A stretch of 64,000 bases of DNA from Monodelphis domestica (GCF_027887165.1 NC_077232.1:58914290-58978289), one strand, 5' to 3'. Positions 1 through 10,499 are shown, counted from the first letter of the stretch. Program-made: numbers and translations. The notes: generated from the letters alone by a model not told the origin.

Positions 1-249
1 TTGGCAGGGCTCAAGCTTCTGGGTTGGGAGGGTTCTTGGACTTTTTTGGCTTCCTCATAGCAGCCATTGTTCTGTATCAGTTAATGATAGAAGAAAACAT
101 AAATGTAAATAATCCGTGTCTTCCTTTTTATCTATTTTCCATTTTCCATAGTCAGCTTATTTAAGTAGGTTAAGGATGTATCATGAATGGCACCATAGTA
201 TGGCAGCAAAGATGTTGGATCTGCAAGGAAAATTTTCAGACACTCCTCT
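1..249. other. Unannotated intergenic DNA
   Basis: No gene or recognisable repeat is seen. Confidence 0.5.
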
Positions 250-365
250 GACACTTCCTATCAGTGTTGCTGTAGGAAAGTCACTATACCTCCCCAGGCT
301 TCATTTCCTCATCTGCAAAATTAAGTTGTTGAACTAGATAGCCTCTGCGGACTTTCTCAGAGATG
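250..365 (+). repeat. MIR/THER-type core SINE fragment
   Basis: The stretch AGTCAC..TTCATTTCCTCATCTGCAAAA followed by a GGACTAGATG-like block is typical of the 3' half of this family. Confidence 0.65.
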
Positions 366-869
366 TATGTTGCTAAATCACTTGTCCTATGAGCACAATG
401 AGGTATTGGAGAATTTTTTGAAGAGTATTTGGAATTTTAAAATCATTTTAAAGGATATTTGAGAGTAATGCCTGAAAGGAGATCAGCCTAAAAGCTTCCA
501 GAGAAGAAACCAGGTGGATAAAAAATGTATACTGCCCAGATCGTTGCATGTCATTCAATGGGTGTCTACCAATACTTATATTTGGAATATGAATTAGAAA
601 AGAACATCGAGCTGAGTCAAGAACTGAATTGGGGAAGAACAGTTGATTGGATGGAATTTAGGAAATCTCATGGCACTTTCAGAGATTCTAAGACAATCCC
701 TGTTGCTGAAGCACTTGTTTCTTTGGTGGTGGTGGGGGTGGTGGTTTTTTCCTTACTGCTGTTGTTGCTTACTTTTTCATTTTTCTAGTAATTGTCTGTG
801 TCTGGAAACCATGGACTAATGGAGAGATGTGTGGTGCATATAGGTGGGGTATTATGTTCCAGGTATTGT
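366..869. other. Unannotated DNA
   Basis: Nothing recognisable. A short open frame (525-788) ends in a run of Leu from a T-rich tract and has no support as a gene. Confidence 0.5.
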
Positions 870-1106
870 GCTTGTATGCGTGTGTGTGTTTAAGGAACAA
901 TCCGTGTCCACAAGGAGCATATATTCAAATAGGAGAGACAAATATGTATATATAGGCATATGCAAAGTAGATACAAGATAATTTTGGAAGGGGCAGGATG
1001 AAGCATCTAATGCCTAGTAGGGCAGTAAATTAGGGGAATTCCCATGTAGGAAATGGTGCTTAAATTAAATCTTCAATTAAACTTTGAATTCTAAGAGTTG
1101 GTGGTT
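870..1106 (+). repeat. Fragment of dispersed ancient repeat family 'R1'
   Basis: The 'gtgtccacaaggagcatatattcaaataggagagac' type block resembles the 'ccctgccctcaaggag' segment at 37110-37150. The full-length L1 inserted at its right edge. Confidence 0.5.
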
Positions 1107-1120
1107 AGAAGGGAGTGCAG
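1107..1120. repeat. Left target-site duplication of the full-length L1
   Basis: AGAAGGGAGTGCAG, 14 bases, is repeated exactly at 7430-7443 just after the L1 A tail. It marks the insertion as a classical target-primed event. Confidence 0.95.
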
Positions 1121-1814
1121 GGTTAAGATGGCGGCTTAGAGAAAGCTGAAGTTCAGATCTCCGGAAAACCCTTCCCGACCGATCTCAAACTAGAAGCTCC
1201 TAAGGCGCCGAAATTCAAAACGATCAACAGCACAGACCCTGGGAACCCTCCTCCTGGACCTGGACCCGGTTCAAAAGGTACGGCTCCCCTTAAAAGCCAG
1301 AACCCGAGATCCCTCGGACCTCAGGGGTAGGAGCGCAGAGTCCAAGGCTCCCGGAAGCGGCAGCCGCGCCGGGCTCAGAGAGCAGGGTCTGAGGAACAAC
1401 AACCCTCAGGGTCTTCTACCCAAGTCCCAGTCCGGGTGAAAGTTACTGCCTGGGGCCTCCACTGCAGAGAGCTGGTCAAAACAACAGCAACCCTCAGGGC
1501 GGGCAAGACAGCCTCACGGGCTGGATCCTGCTATCCAAGTCTCAGTGAAAGTCTGTGCTCTCGGAGTTTGGGGAAGCGGCAGCCCATCCCCCCGCAGGCC
1601 GACGAAACAGCCTCACGGCCAGGGATTCTGAAGGCAACTTCCAGAAATCGAGCCAGGGGGAGAGTGTGGCCTCGTGGTCCGACCCTTCCATTCCAGTTCC
1701 AGTGAGGCATATTCAGTTTAACCCAGGGAACGCTCATAGAACCAACATCTGCCCAGGACTAAAGCCTCTGATCACCAGACAAAGACAAGAAAAGCCAATC
1801 CTCCACGTTCAGAG
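1121..1814 (+). promoter_or_regulatory. L1 5' UTR with internal promoter
   Basis: The 694 bases before ORF1 are GC-richer than the flanks and hold scattered CpG. The first bases contain AAGATGGCGGC (1125-1135), which fits the YY1 consensus. A YY1 site at the same place sets the start site in human L1. No host sequence intervenes between the duplication and this motif, so the 5' end appears complete. Confidence 0.75.
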
Positions 1815-2738
1815 ATGACAAATTCCACAGAAGCACAGAAGCCCCAAAATACCAAGAAAAATAAGAAGAAAGGGGCGACTCTGGACACATTCTATGGAGC
1901 CAAAATACAAAATACAGAGCAGATAGAAGAAGATATACAAGAAAATTCTCCAAAATCTTCCAAAGGAAATAGAAACTCTCCACAAACCCATGAAGAATTT
2001 GAATCAGAAAGGACCAAAAAGATGGAAGCCCTCTGGGAGGAAAAGTGGGAAATGATGCAAAAGAAATTCACGCATCTACAAAACCAGTTTGACCAAACTG
2101 TAAAAGAAAACCAGGCTTTAAAGCAAGAACTAATAAAGCAAAGCCAAAACACCAAGAAATTAGAAGAGAACATAAAATATCTCACCGACAAGGTGATAGA
2201 TCTGGAAAACAGGGGGAGAAGAGAAAATTTAAGAATAATTGGACTCCCAGAAAAGCCAGAAATAAACACCAAACTGGACATGGTGATACAAGATATAATC
2301 AAAGAAAATTGCCCAGAGATTCTAGAACAAGGGGGCAATACAGCCACTGACAGAGCTCACAGAACACCTTCTACACTAAACCCCCAAAAGACAACTCCCA
2401 GGAATGTAATTGCCAAATTCCAAAGCTATCAAACAAAAGAAAAAATCCTACAGGAAGCCAGAAAAAGACAATTTAGATATAAAGGAATGCCAATCAGGGT
2501 CACACAAGACCTTGCAAGTTCTACGCTGAATGATCGTAAGGCATGGAACATGATCTTCAGAAAGGCAAGAGAGCTGGGTCTCCAACCAAGAATCAGCTAC
2601 CCAGCAAAACTGACTATATACTTCCAAGGGAAAGTATGGGCATTCAACAAAATAGAAGACTTCCAACTTTTTGCAAAGAAAAGACCAGAGCTCTGTGGAA
2701 AGTTTGATACCGAAAATCAAAGAGCAAGGAATACCTGA
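1815..2738 (+). CDS. L1 ORF1 protein, RNA-binding trimeric chaperone
   Basis: 307 codons, ATG at 1815 and TGA at 2736-2738. ORF1p binds L1 RNA in cis as a coiled-coil trimer and forms the cytoplasmic ribonucleoprotein particle. Seen here: a Lys-rich N terminus (residues 8-20), a heptad-like charged coiled coil at about 62-132, then the RRM hallmark RGRRENLRIIGLPE at 133-146, and a C-terminal domain with QPRISYPAKLTI and a terminal KKRPEL segment. It is slightly shorter than human ORF1p (338), mostly at the N-terminal and coiled-coil end. No stop or frameshift is seen. It shares the transcript with ORF2. Confidence 0.93.
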   Translation: MTNSTEAQKPQNTKKNKKKGATLDTFYGAKIQNTEQIEEDIQENSPKSSKGNRNSPQTHEEFESERTKKMEALWEEKWEMMQKKFTHLQNQFDQTVKENQALKQELIKQSQNTKKLEENIKYLTDKVIDLENRGRRENLRIIGLPEKPEINTKLDMVIQDIIKENCPEILEQGGNTATDRAHRTPSTLNPQKTTPRNVIAKFQSYQTKEKILQEARKRQFRYKGMPIRVTQDLASSTLNDRKAWNMIFRKARELGLQPRISYPAKLTIYFQGKVWAFNKIEDFQLFAKKRPELCGKFDTENQRARNT

Positions 2739-3271
2739 AAAGGTAAATATTAAGGAAAGGGGAAAAATGTTATCTTCTTTTACTCAAACTCTCTTCTATA
2801 AGGACTACATTTATATCAACCTATGTATACTAATATGTGGGGAAAATGTAATGTATAAATAGGGGGTAAAGAAAGACCAAATAGAATAATGGTTCTCACA
2901 CAAAGATTCACAGGGGAAGGGGAGGGGAAGAAAACTCCTATAAGAAGGAGAGGAAGAGAGGGGGGGGGGTTACTTAAACCTCAATCTCAGGGAAATCAAC
3001 TCTGAGAGGGAAAAACATCCAGATCCATTGGGATCTTGAATTCTATCTTACCCAACAAGGGTAAGGAGAAGGGAAAACCAAGGGGGGGGGGAGGGGGAGA
3101 GGGAGAACAAAAAGGGAGGGAAAGAGAGGGGGGAGGGGGAGGGAACAAAAAGGGAGGGACTAAAAAGGGAAACATCAAGGGAGGGGACAAGGGGGACTGA
3201 TTCAAAGTAAATCACTGGACTAAAAGGTAGAGCCGAAGAAGAAAAGGTTAGAATTAGGGAAGGCAATCAAA
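2739..3271 (+). other. Long G/A-rich L1 inter-ORF spacer
   Basis: 533 bases separate the ORF1 stop from the ORF2 start, against about 63 in human L1. From about 2918 on, the plus strand is nearly all purine with many runs of G (for example G10 near 2961 and G9 near 3082). The repeated GGGAGGGGGAGGG-type blocks could form RNA or DNA G-quadruplexes. In-frame stops (TAA at 3221) separate the region from ORF2, so ORF2 must be reached by reinitiation, internal entry or another unconventional route. Confidence 0.9.
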
Positions 3272-6200
3272 ATGCCAGGGAGTCCACAAATGACAATCAT
3301 AACTTTGAACGTGAATGGGATGAACTCACCCATAAAACGTAGACGAATAGCTGAATGGATTAGAATCCAAAACCCTACCATATGTTGTCTTCAAGAAACA
3401 CACATGAGGCGGGTTGACACCCACAAGGTCAGAATTAAAGGATGGAGTAAGACCTTCTGGGCCTCAACTGATAGAAAGAAGGCAGGAGTGGTAATCATGA
3501 TATCTGATAAAGCCAATGCAAAAATAGACCTGATCAAAAGGGATAGGGAAGGTAATTATATTTTGTTAAAAGGGACTCTAGACAATGAGGAAATATCATT
3601 AATCAACATGTATGCACCAAATAATATAGCACCCAAATTTCTAATGGAGAAACTAGGAGAATTGAAGGAAGAAATAGACAATAAAACCATACTAGTGGGA
3701 GACTTAAACCAACCATTATCAAATTTAGATAAATCAAATCAAAAAATAAATAAGAAAGAGGTAAAAGAAGTGAATGAAATCTTAGAAAAATTAGAATTAA
3801 TAGACATATGGAGAAAAATAAATAGGGATAAAAAGGAATACACCTTCTTCTCAGCACCACATGGCACATTCACAAAAATTGACCATACATTAGGTCACAG
3901 AAACATAGCACACAAATGCAAAAAAGCAGAAATAATGAATGCAGCCTTCTCAGATCACAAGGCAATAAAAATAATGATTAGTAATGGTACATGGAAAACC
4001 AAATCTAAAACCAATTGGAAATTAAACAATATGATACTCCAAAACCGTTTAGCTAAAGAAGAAATCATAGAAACAATTAATAATTTCATCAAGGAAAATG
4101 ACAATGGCGAAACATCCTTTCAAACCTTTTGGGATGCAGCCAAAGCGGTAATCAGAGGCAAATTCATATCCCTGAAAGCTCATATTAACAAACAAGGGAG
4201 AGCAGAGATCAATCAATTGGAAATGCAATTGAAAAAACTCGAAAGCGACCAAATTAAAAACCCCCAGCAGAAAACCAAATTAGAAATCCTAAAAATTAAG
4301 GGAGAAATTAATAAAATCGAAAGTGATAGAACTATTGATTTAATAAATAAGACAAGAAGCTGGTACTTTGAAAAAACAAACAAAATAGACAAAGTACTGG
4401 TCAATCTAATTAAAAAAAGGAAGGAAGAAAAGCAAATTCACAGCATTAAAGATGAAAAGGGGGACAGCACCTCCAATGAGGAGGAAATTAAGGCAATCAT
4501 TAGAAATTACTTTGCCCAATTATATGGCAATAAATACACCAATTTAGGAGAAATGGATGAATATATACAAAAATACAAACTGCCTAGACTAACAGAAGAG
4601 GAAATAGAATTCTTAAATAATCCCATATCAGAAATTGAAATCCATCAAGCCATCAAAGAACTTCCTAAGAAAAAATCCCCAGGGCCTGATGGATTCACCT
4701 GTGAATTCTATCAAACATTCAGAGAACAGTTAACCCCAATACTATACAAACTATTTGACATAATAAGCAAAGAGGGAGTTCTACCAAACTCCTTTTACGA
4801 CACAAACATGGTACTGATTCCAAAACCAGGCAGGTCAAAAACAGAGAAAGAAAACTATAGACCAATCTCCCTAATGAATATAGATGCAAAAATTTTAAAT
4901 AGGATACTAGCAAAAAGACTCCAGCAAGTGATCAGAAGGATCATTCACCATGATCAAGTAGGATTCATACCAGGGATGCAGGGCTGGTTCAACATTAGGA
5001 AAACCATCCACATAATTGACCACATCAACAAGCAAACTAGCAAGAACCACATGATTATCTCAATAGATGCAGAAAAAGCCTTTGATAAAATACAACACCC
5101 ATTCCTATTAAAAACACTAGAAAGCATAGGAATAGAAGGGTCATTCCTAAAAATAATAAACAGTATATATCTAAAACCAACAGCTAATATCATCTGCAAT
5201 GGGGATAAACTAGATGCATTCCCAATAAGATCAGGAGTGAAACAAGGATGCCCATTATCACCTCTACTATTTGACATTGTACTAGAAACACTAGCAGTAG
5301 CAATTAGAGAAGATAAAGAAATTGAAGGCATCAGAATAGGCAAGGAGGAGACCAAGTTATCACTCTTTGCGGATGACATGATGGTCTACTTAAAGAATCC
5401 TAGAGATTCAACCAAAAAGCTAATTGAAATAATCAACAACTTTAGCAAAGTTGCAGGATACAAAATAAACCCACATAAATCATCAGCTTTTCTATATATC
5501 TCCAACACAGCTCAGCAGCAAGAACTAGAAAGAGAAATCCCATTCAAAATCACCTTAGACAAAATAAAATACCTAGGAATCTACCTCCCAAGACAAACAC
5601 AGGAACTATATGAACACAACTACAAAACACTCGCCACACAACTAAAACTAGACTTGAACAAATGGAAAAACATTAACTGCTCATGGATAGGACGAGCCAA
5701 TATAATAAAAATGACCATCCTACCCAAACTTATTTATCTATTTAGTGCCATACCCATTGAACTACCAAAATACTTCTTCACTGATTTAGAAAAAACCATA
5801 ACAAAGTTCATTTGGAAGAACAAAAGATCAAGGATATCCAGGGAAATAATGAAAAAAAACACATATGATGGGGGCCTTGCAGTCCCAGACCTCAAACTAT
5901 ATTACAAAGCAGCAGTCATCAAAACAATTTGGTACTCGCTAAGAAACAGAAAGGAAGATCAGTGGAATAGACTGGGGGAAAACGACCTCAGCAAGACAGT
6001 ATACGATAAACCCAAAGATCCCAGCTTTTGGGACAAAAATCCACTATTCGATAAAAACTGCTGGGAAAATTGGAAGACAGTGTGGGAGAGACTAGGAATA
6101 GATCAACACCTCACACCCTACACCAAGATAAATTCAAAATGGGTGAGTGACTTAAACATAAAGAAGGAAACCATAAGTAAATTGGGTAAACACAGAATAG

Positions 6201-7078
6201 TATACATGTCAGACCTTTGGGAGGGGAAAGGCTTCAAAACCAAGCAAGATATAGAAAGAATCACAAAATGTAAAATAAATAATTTTGACTACATCAAACT
6301 AAAAAGCTTTTGTACAAACAAAACCAATATAACTAAAATCAGAAGGGAAACAACAAATTGGGAAAAAATCTTCATAGAAACCTCTGACAAAGGTTTAATT
6401 ACTCATATTTATAATGAGCTAAATCAATTGTACAAAAAATCAAGCCATTCTCCAATTGATAAATGGGCAAGGGAAATGGATAGGCAGTTCTCAGATAAAG
6501 AAATCAAAACTATTAACAAGCACATGAAGAAGTGTTCTACATCTCTTATAATCAGAGAGATGCAAATCAAAACAACTCTGAGGTATCACCTCACACCTAG
6601 CAGATTGGCTAACATAACAGCAAAGGAAAGTAATGAATGCTGGAGGGGATGTGGCAAAGTAGGGACATTAATTCATTGCTGGTGGAGTTGTGAACTAATC
6701 CAACCATTCTGGAGGGCAATTTGGCACTATGCCCAAAGGGCGACAAAAGAATATCTACCCTTTGACCCAGCCATAGCACTGCTGGGTCTGTACCCCAAAG
6801 AGATAATGGACACAAAGACTTGTACAAGAATATTCATAGCTGCGCTCTTTGTGGTGGCCCAAAACTGGAAAACGAGGGGATGCCCATCAATTGGGGAATG
6901 GCTGAACAAACTGTGGTATATGTTGGTGATGGAATACTATTGTGCTCAAAGGAATAATAAAGTGGAGAAGTTCCATGGAGACTGGAACAACCTCCAGGAA
7001 GTGATGCAGAGCGAGAGGAGCAGAACCAGGAGAACATTGTACACAGAGACTAATACACTGTGGTATAATCGAACGTAA
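3272..7078 (+). CDS. L1 ORF2 protein: endonuclease and reverse transcriptase
   Basis: 1268 codons (human 1275), ATG at 3272 with A at -3, and no internal stop. ORF2p nicks target DNA and primes reverse transcription on L1 RNA in the nucleus. The APE-like endonuclease occupies residues 1-240 and keeps N13 (LNVNG), E42 (QETH), Y114 (MYAP), D144/N146 (GDLN), D204 and D228/H229 (SDHKAI). The stretch before the RT holds [10 protein letters not shown]. The reverse transcriptase has the catalytic FADD at 699-702, coded at 5366-5377. The C-terminal Cys-rich motif is C1123-X3-C1127-X7-H1135-X4-C1140. Every element needed for function is visible. It lies 533 bases after ORF1. Confidence 0.95.
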   Translation: MPGSPQMTIITLNVNGMNSPIKRRRIAEWIRIQNPTICCLQETHMRRVDTHKVRIKGWSKTFWASTDRKKAGVVIMISDKANAKIDLIKRDREGNYILLKGTLDNEEISLINMYAPNNIAPKFLMEKLGELKEEIDNKTILVGDLNQPLSNLDKSNQKINKKEVKEVNEILEKLELIDIWRKINRDKKEYTFFSAPHGTFTKIDHTLGHRNIAHKCKKAEIMNAAFSDHKAIKIMISNGTWKTKSKTNWKLNNMILQNRLAKEEIIETINNFIKENDNGETSFQTFWDAAKAVIRGKFISLKAHINKQGRAEINQLEMQLKKLESDQIKNPQQKTKLEILKIKGEINKIESDRTIDLINKTRSWYFEKTNKIDKVLVNLIKKRKEEKQIHSIKDEKGDSTSNEEEIKAIIRNYFAQLYGNKYTNLGEMDEYIQKYKLPRLTEEEIEFLNNPISEIEIHQAIKELPKKKSPGPDGFTCEFYQTFREQLTPILYKLFDIISKEGVLPNSFYDTNMVLIPKPGRSKTEKENYRPISLMNIDAKILNRILAKRLQQVIRRIIHHDQVGFIPGMQGWFNIRKTIHIIDHINKQTSKNHMIISIDAEKAFDKIQHPFLLKTLESIGIEGSFLKIINSIYLKPTANIICNGDKLDAFPIRSGVKQGCPLSPLLFDIVLETLAVAIREDKEIEGIRIGKEETKLSLFADDMMVYLKNPRDSTKKLIEIINNFSKVAGYKINPHKSSAFLYISNTAQQQELEREIPFKITLDKIKYLGIYLPRQTQELYEHNYKTLATQLKLDLNKWKNINCSWIGRANIIKMTILPKLIYLFSAIPIELPKYFFTDLEKTITKFIWKNKRSRISREIMKKNTYDGGLAVPDLKLYYKAAVIKTIWYSLRNRKEDQWNRLGENDLSKTVYDKPKDPSFWDKNPLFDKNCWENWKTVWERLGIDQHLTPYTKINSKWVSDLNIKKETISKLGKHRIVYMSDLWEGKGFKTKQDIERITKCKINNFDYIKLKSFCTNKTNITKIRRETTNWEKIFIETSDKGLITHIYNELNQLYKKSSHSPIDKWAREMDRQFSDKEIKTINKHMKKCSTSLIIREMQIKTTLRYHLTPSRLANITAKESNECWRGCGKVGTLIHCWWSCELIQPFWRAIWHYAQRATKEYLPFDPAIALLGLYPKEIMDTKTCTRIFIAALFVVAQNWKTRGCPSIGEWLNKLWYMLVMEYYCAQRNNKVEKFHGDWNNLQEVMQSERSRTRRTLYTETNTLWYNRT

Positions 7079-7429
7079 TGGACTTCTCCATTAGTGGCGG
7101 TGTAATGTCCCTGAACAACTTTCAGGGATCCAGGAGAAAAAAAACACCATTCATAAGCAAAGGATAAACTATGGGAGTGGAAACACCGAGAAAAAGCAAC
7201 TGCCTGAATACAGAGGTTGAGGGGACATGACAGAGGATAGACTTTAAATGAACACTCTAATGCAAATACTATCAACAAAGCAATGGGTTCAAATCAAGAA
7301 AACATCTAATGCCCAGTGGACTTACGCGTCGGCTATGGGGGGTGGGGGGAGGAAAAGAAAATGATCTATGTCTTTAACGAATAATGCTTGGAAATGATCA
7401 AATAAAATATATTAAAAAAAAAAAAAAGA
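7079..7429 (+). other. L1 3' UTR, G-rich tract and A tail
   Basis: 351 bases after the ORF2 stop. A G-rich run (GGGGGGTGGGGGGAGG, about 7337-7352) occupies the place of the conserved L1 3' polypurine tract. AATAAA at 7401-7406 lies 8 bases before the A tail. Confidence 0.85.
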
Positions 7430-7443
7430 AGAAGGGAGTGCAG
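7430..7443. repeat. Right target-site duplication of the full-length L1
   Basis: Exact copy of the 14 bases at 1107-1120, directly after the A-rich tail of the L1. The lack of any mismatch suggests a young insertion. Confidence 0.95.
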
Positions 7444-7540
7444 TCCAGTCACAGGAGATGCCTAATTCAAAATGGTGAAAATGGCAGATGAAGTTGTGTA
7501 TGGAGAACATTTAAAAAAGGGCAATTTTTTTTTGGGGGGG

Positions 7541-7741
7541 GGGCAGCTGGGTGGCTCAGGGGATTGAAAGCCAGGCCTAGAGAGAGGAGGTCCAAGATTC
7601 AAATCTGATCTCAGACACTTTCTAGCTGTGTGACCCTGGGCAAGTTACTTAACCCCCATTGTTTGGTTCTTACCCTTCTTCTGCCTTGTAATCAATACAA
7701 AGTATTGCATCTAAGACAAAAGGTAAGTATTTTTTAAAAGG
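7541..7741 (+). repeat. tRNA-type marsupial SINE
   Basis: It starts GGGCAGCTGGGTGGCTCAGG (A box TGGCTCAGG) and has a B-box region ATTCAAATC, the TGTGTGACCCTGGGCAAG core and an AAGGTAAGTATTTT tail. The 8 bases GGCAATTT occur on both sides (7519-7526, 7746-7753), a likely short duplication. Confidence 0.85.
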
Positions 7742-7855
7742 GGGTGGCAATTTGACTAGATCAAGGGTGAAGGAGGGTCAAATCCAGCCTGCTGCCTCAA
7801 GAGCTAAGAATGTTTTTTTTTTATATATCTTGAAATGAAGGTTTATTGTATTTTA

Positions 7856-8057
7856 TTTATTTAAAACCCTTACCTTCCATCTTAGAATCAATACTGAGTA
7901 TTGGTTCCAAGGCAGAAGAGTGGTAGGGACTAAGCAATGGGGGTTAAATGGCTTGCCCAGGGTCATACAGCTAAGAAGTATCTGGGGCAAGATTTGAACC
8001 TAGGACCTCCGATTTCTAGGTCTGAATTTCTATACACTGAGCCACCTAGCTGCCTCA
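7856..8057 (-). repeat. tRNA-type marsupial SINE, antisense
   Basis: Reverse copy of the same family (AAACCCTTACCTTCCATCTT ... CTGAGCCACCTAGCTGCC). It is bounded by a perfect 13-bp duplication TTATTGTATTTTA at 7843-7855 and 8058-8070. Confidence 0.92.
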
Positions 8058-8080
8058 TTATTGTATTTTAAAATGTAAAA

Positions 8081-8285
8081 CTGCAGCTGCGTGGCTCAGT
8101 GGATTGAGAGTCAGGCCCAGAGATGGGAAGCCCTGCGTTCAAATCTGACCTCAGACCTTTCCTAGCTGTGTGATACTGGGCAAGTCACTTGATCCCCATT
8201 GCCTAGCCCTTACCACTCTTTTGCCTTAGAACCAACATACAGTATTGATTCAAAGACAAAAGGTAAGGGTTTAAAAAATAAAAAT
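8081..8285 (+). repeat. tRNA-type marsupial SINE, head-to-head with its neighbour
   Basis: A box (TGGCTCAGTGG) and B box (GTTCAAATC) are intact and the A-rich tail is present. The 11 bases AAAATGTAAAA occur at 8070-8080 and 8286-8296. It inserted at the edge of the previous SINE's duplication, leaving 23 bases between the two heads. Confidence 0.9.
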
Positions 8286-8406
8286 AAAATGTAAAAATCA
8301 TTGTTAGCACACTTGTCATACAAAAGCAAGTGTGGGCTTATAAGGATTTATTCTTTGGGTCATAATTTGCCAGCTCCTGGTCTAGACCATAGTGTTCATG
8401 TAATAA

Positions 8407-8551
8407 AACTTTTTATTTTATTTATTACTATTTTTTAAATTTTTATTTCATCAATTTAGAACATTATTCCTTAGTTACAAGAATTACATTCTTTCCCTCC
8501 CTCCCTTTTCCCACCCTTCCCATAGGTAACGTGCAATTCCACTGGGTAACG
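8407..8551 (-). mobile_element. 5'-truncated L1 3' end, antisense
   Basis: T-rich start, then the TTTAGAACATTATTCCTTAG and CCTCCCTCCC blocks that are the antisense of an L1 3' UTR, close to that of the copy at 27481-28106. TGTAATAA flanks both sides (8399-8406, 8552-8559). Confidence 0.75.
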
Positions 8552-8777
8552 TGTAATAAGTCTTAATATATAAGTTGTAGCCACATTGTGAAGCTCTCTA
8601 AATGCCAAACAGCAGAGTTTGTGAAGTGATCTAAGACATCATCAATGACATTTTTGAACAGACAATGAAAATGGTTAATGAGTCATGCAATAAAAGAATG
8701 GTAGGTGATTCTGGCACTTCACTGGGATCCATATTTTATGAAAAGCCCAAAGGAAGGTCTTACAGTGTGTTGGGTAG

Positions 8778-8900
8778 TGTAGCAGTTAAAAGAGTGGGAG
8801 CCATAAACTGTAATAGTTAAAATAGTTGAGGCCATAAACTGTAGTGATTAAAATAGTGGAAGATATAAATTGTGATAGATATAAGAGTGGGTGAGTAAAT
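8778..8900. repeat. 31-base tandem repeat, four units, at the LTR 3' end
   Basis: Units at 8778-8808, 8809-8839, 8840-8870 (31 bases each) and 8871-8900 (30 bases). Each starts TGTA or TGTG and carries a TTAAAA-GAGTGG-like core followed by a TAAA(C/T) end. They differ by several substitutions, so the array is not recent. Confidence 0.85.
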
Positions 8901-9831
8901 TGTGACCGCAGAAAATATGTTTTCACTACAGTGTCTTATTTTTAAATCAGTATATGAGGTGGTCACCAGGGAAATATTCTCAATTATGAATATACCCAAG
9001 TTAACTGGGTTTTACAGAGGATTTAATTAATAATACAATGAGGAATTAAAGAAAGAGAGAAAAAGGGGAATAATAAGAAAAGGATAGGTTGGCCCAGGGC
9101 AGCCCTGGCCAACCCAGGCCTAAGCCTTAAGAGAAAGATCAGTCAGTCCTTAATCACTCACCACAAGATCTGTCCAAGCAAGGATTCTAGTGACACCAGG
9201 CCAGCTTCATCTCAGCTGACTTCACCAGCTCAATCTTCCCTCTGAAATGTCCCCGAGAGAGTCTCGAGAGAGACCCTTCAAGGCAGCCTTTCCCAGCTGA
9301 CTGTCCTCAAGAGCCTCTCCCAAGAGCCTCCTCCTTAGAGCACTCTCCTTCTAACAGCCTCCTTAGAGACTGTTTTTTCAGAGACTGTCCTTCTTATATA
9401 GCGGGTTTTCTCCTATGTCACCTCCCCTAAGTTCTTCCATCTACCAATCACAGTAGACGTTTTCCAAAGGACAACCCATTCTTAATTCACACCTGAATAG
9501 ATTAATCCTTTTAGTAATCCACACCTGAGTAGACTAGAATCTCTGTGTAAATTTTTTCCTCTTTGCTCCTTGTAAGTTCACAAGTTGCCTGACCTTTATA
9601 GGTACTTAGCACCCCTTTGTATTAATTCTAAAAATAGGCATGGCTTAAGTATGGGTTTAAGTATTTTTCATTGTTCAGCAAGGAGTTTTTTCCCCTAAAG
9701 CAGGCTTAAGTATGGGTGGAGTAGAGGTCTTCCCATTTCTGATCTAAGTAGAGTTCTCACTGTCCAAATGGGGAATGGTCCCAATAGGGAATTGTCCCAA
9801 TGGAGAATCCCCAATGGGGAATTTTTTAACA
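8778..9831 (-). mobile_element. Solo LTR of an endogenous retrovirus, antisense
   Basis: On the minus strand it opens TGTTAAAAAATTCCCC and closes in ...ACA, as LTRs do. An internal TATA box (GCTATATAAG, plus 9394-9402 reversed), an inverted CCAAT (GTGATTGG) and an AT-rich region near the 3' end fit U3-R-U5. No gag, pol or env sequence adjoins it, so it is a solo LTR left by recombination. The 3' part holds a 31-base tandem repeat. No clean target duplication was found, so the ends are approximate. Confidence 0.7.
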
Positions 9832-9994
9832 TTCACAAGTCTGAGAAATTTCACGATTCATAGTAGATATCCTTTGGAGCACTTTTGAAAGGACCTGGAT
9901 TATAATGGGGCAGGATCAATGAATGGTAATCTGTAGTGGTGAAGAGAATGTCCACATTGACAAAATCATGAATCTGTGTCCATCAAAGTATTGA

Positions 9995-10385
9995 AGTATT
10001 TACAGAATCACAGAAATCAGAATTAAAAGGGACTTCAGTGACCATCTAATCAAATCCATACTAAAAGAAGAGTTCCCTCAGCAACATACCTGGCAAGTGG
10101 TTATCAAGCCTTTGTTTATGGAACTGAAGTAAGGTGAAAACCAGCTCATCCCAAGGTAGCCCATTCACTTTTGAATAGTTCTAATTGTTAGGGAACTCTC
10201 TCTTTCATTAAGCCTAAATTAGGCTCTTTGCTACCCATTACTCCAAGTACTGCCTTCTGGGGACTCTAATTCCTTTTCCATTCAAATACTTGAAGACAGT
10301 TTTCATAGCTGTCCTAAGTCTTTTTTTTTCTTCCCTAGGCTAAATAGTTCCTTCAAATGATGGGTGTTATATTCAATAGAATATG
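9995..10385 (-). repeat. CR1/L3-type LINE remnant, antisense, part 1
   Basis: Blocks such as CCATTCACTTTTGAATAG, TCTAATTGTTAGGGAACT and CAAATACTTGAAGACAG are the antisense of the CR1/L3 3' region. The copy resumes at about 11490 after a nested insertion. Confidence 0.7.
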
Positions 10386-10394
10386 CTTTTTTTT

Positions 10395-10497
10395 TTTTTA
10401 GAACAGAGCTTGTTCTTTATTTTGACTTTGTTTTCCTAGCACCTTGCATAGTACCTTGCACACAGGAGGCATTTAATAAATGCTTTTAAAATGAATT
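10395..10497 (+). repeat. L2/MIR-type 3' end fragment
   Basis: It carries the CACCTTGCATAGTACCTTGC..CATTTAATAAATG block typical of these 3' ends. Confidence 0.6.
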
Positions 10498-10499
10498 GA

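Larger units (their letters stand above)
1121..7429 (+). mobile_element. Full-length L1 (LINE-1) retrotransposon, apparently intact
   Basis: About 6.3 kb from a 5' UTR start to an A tail, bounded by a perfect 14-bp duplication. In order it holds a 694-base 5' UTR, ORF1 (307 codons), a 533-base spacer, ORF2 (1268 codons), a 351-base 3' UTR and a tail of about 13 A with one G. AATAAA lies at 7401-7406. Both frames are unbroken and all key catalytic residues I checked are present, so it may be retrotransposition-competent. Activity is inference. Confidence 0.95.

Noticed and set aside
2671..2862. Small frame spanning the end of L1 ORF1
   Set aside because: Chance frame out of phase with ORF1; no sign of an extra L1 ORF.
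8778..9831. Possible full provirus around the LTR
   Set aside because: No retroviral gene sequence or second LTR was found nearby, so a solo LTR is the simpler reading.
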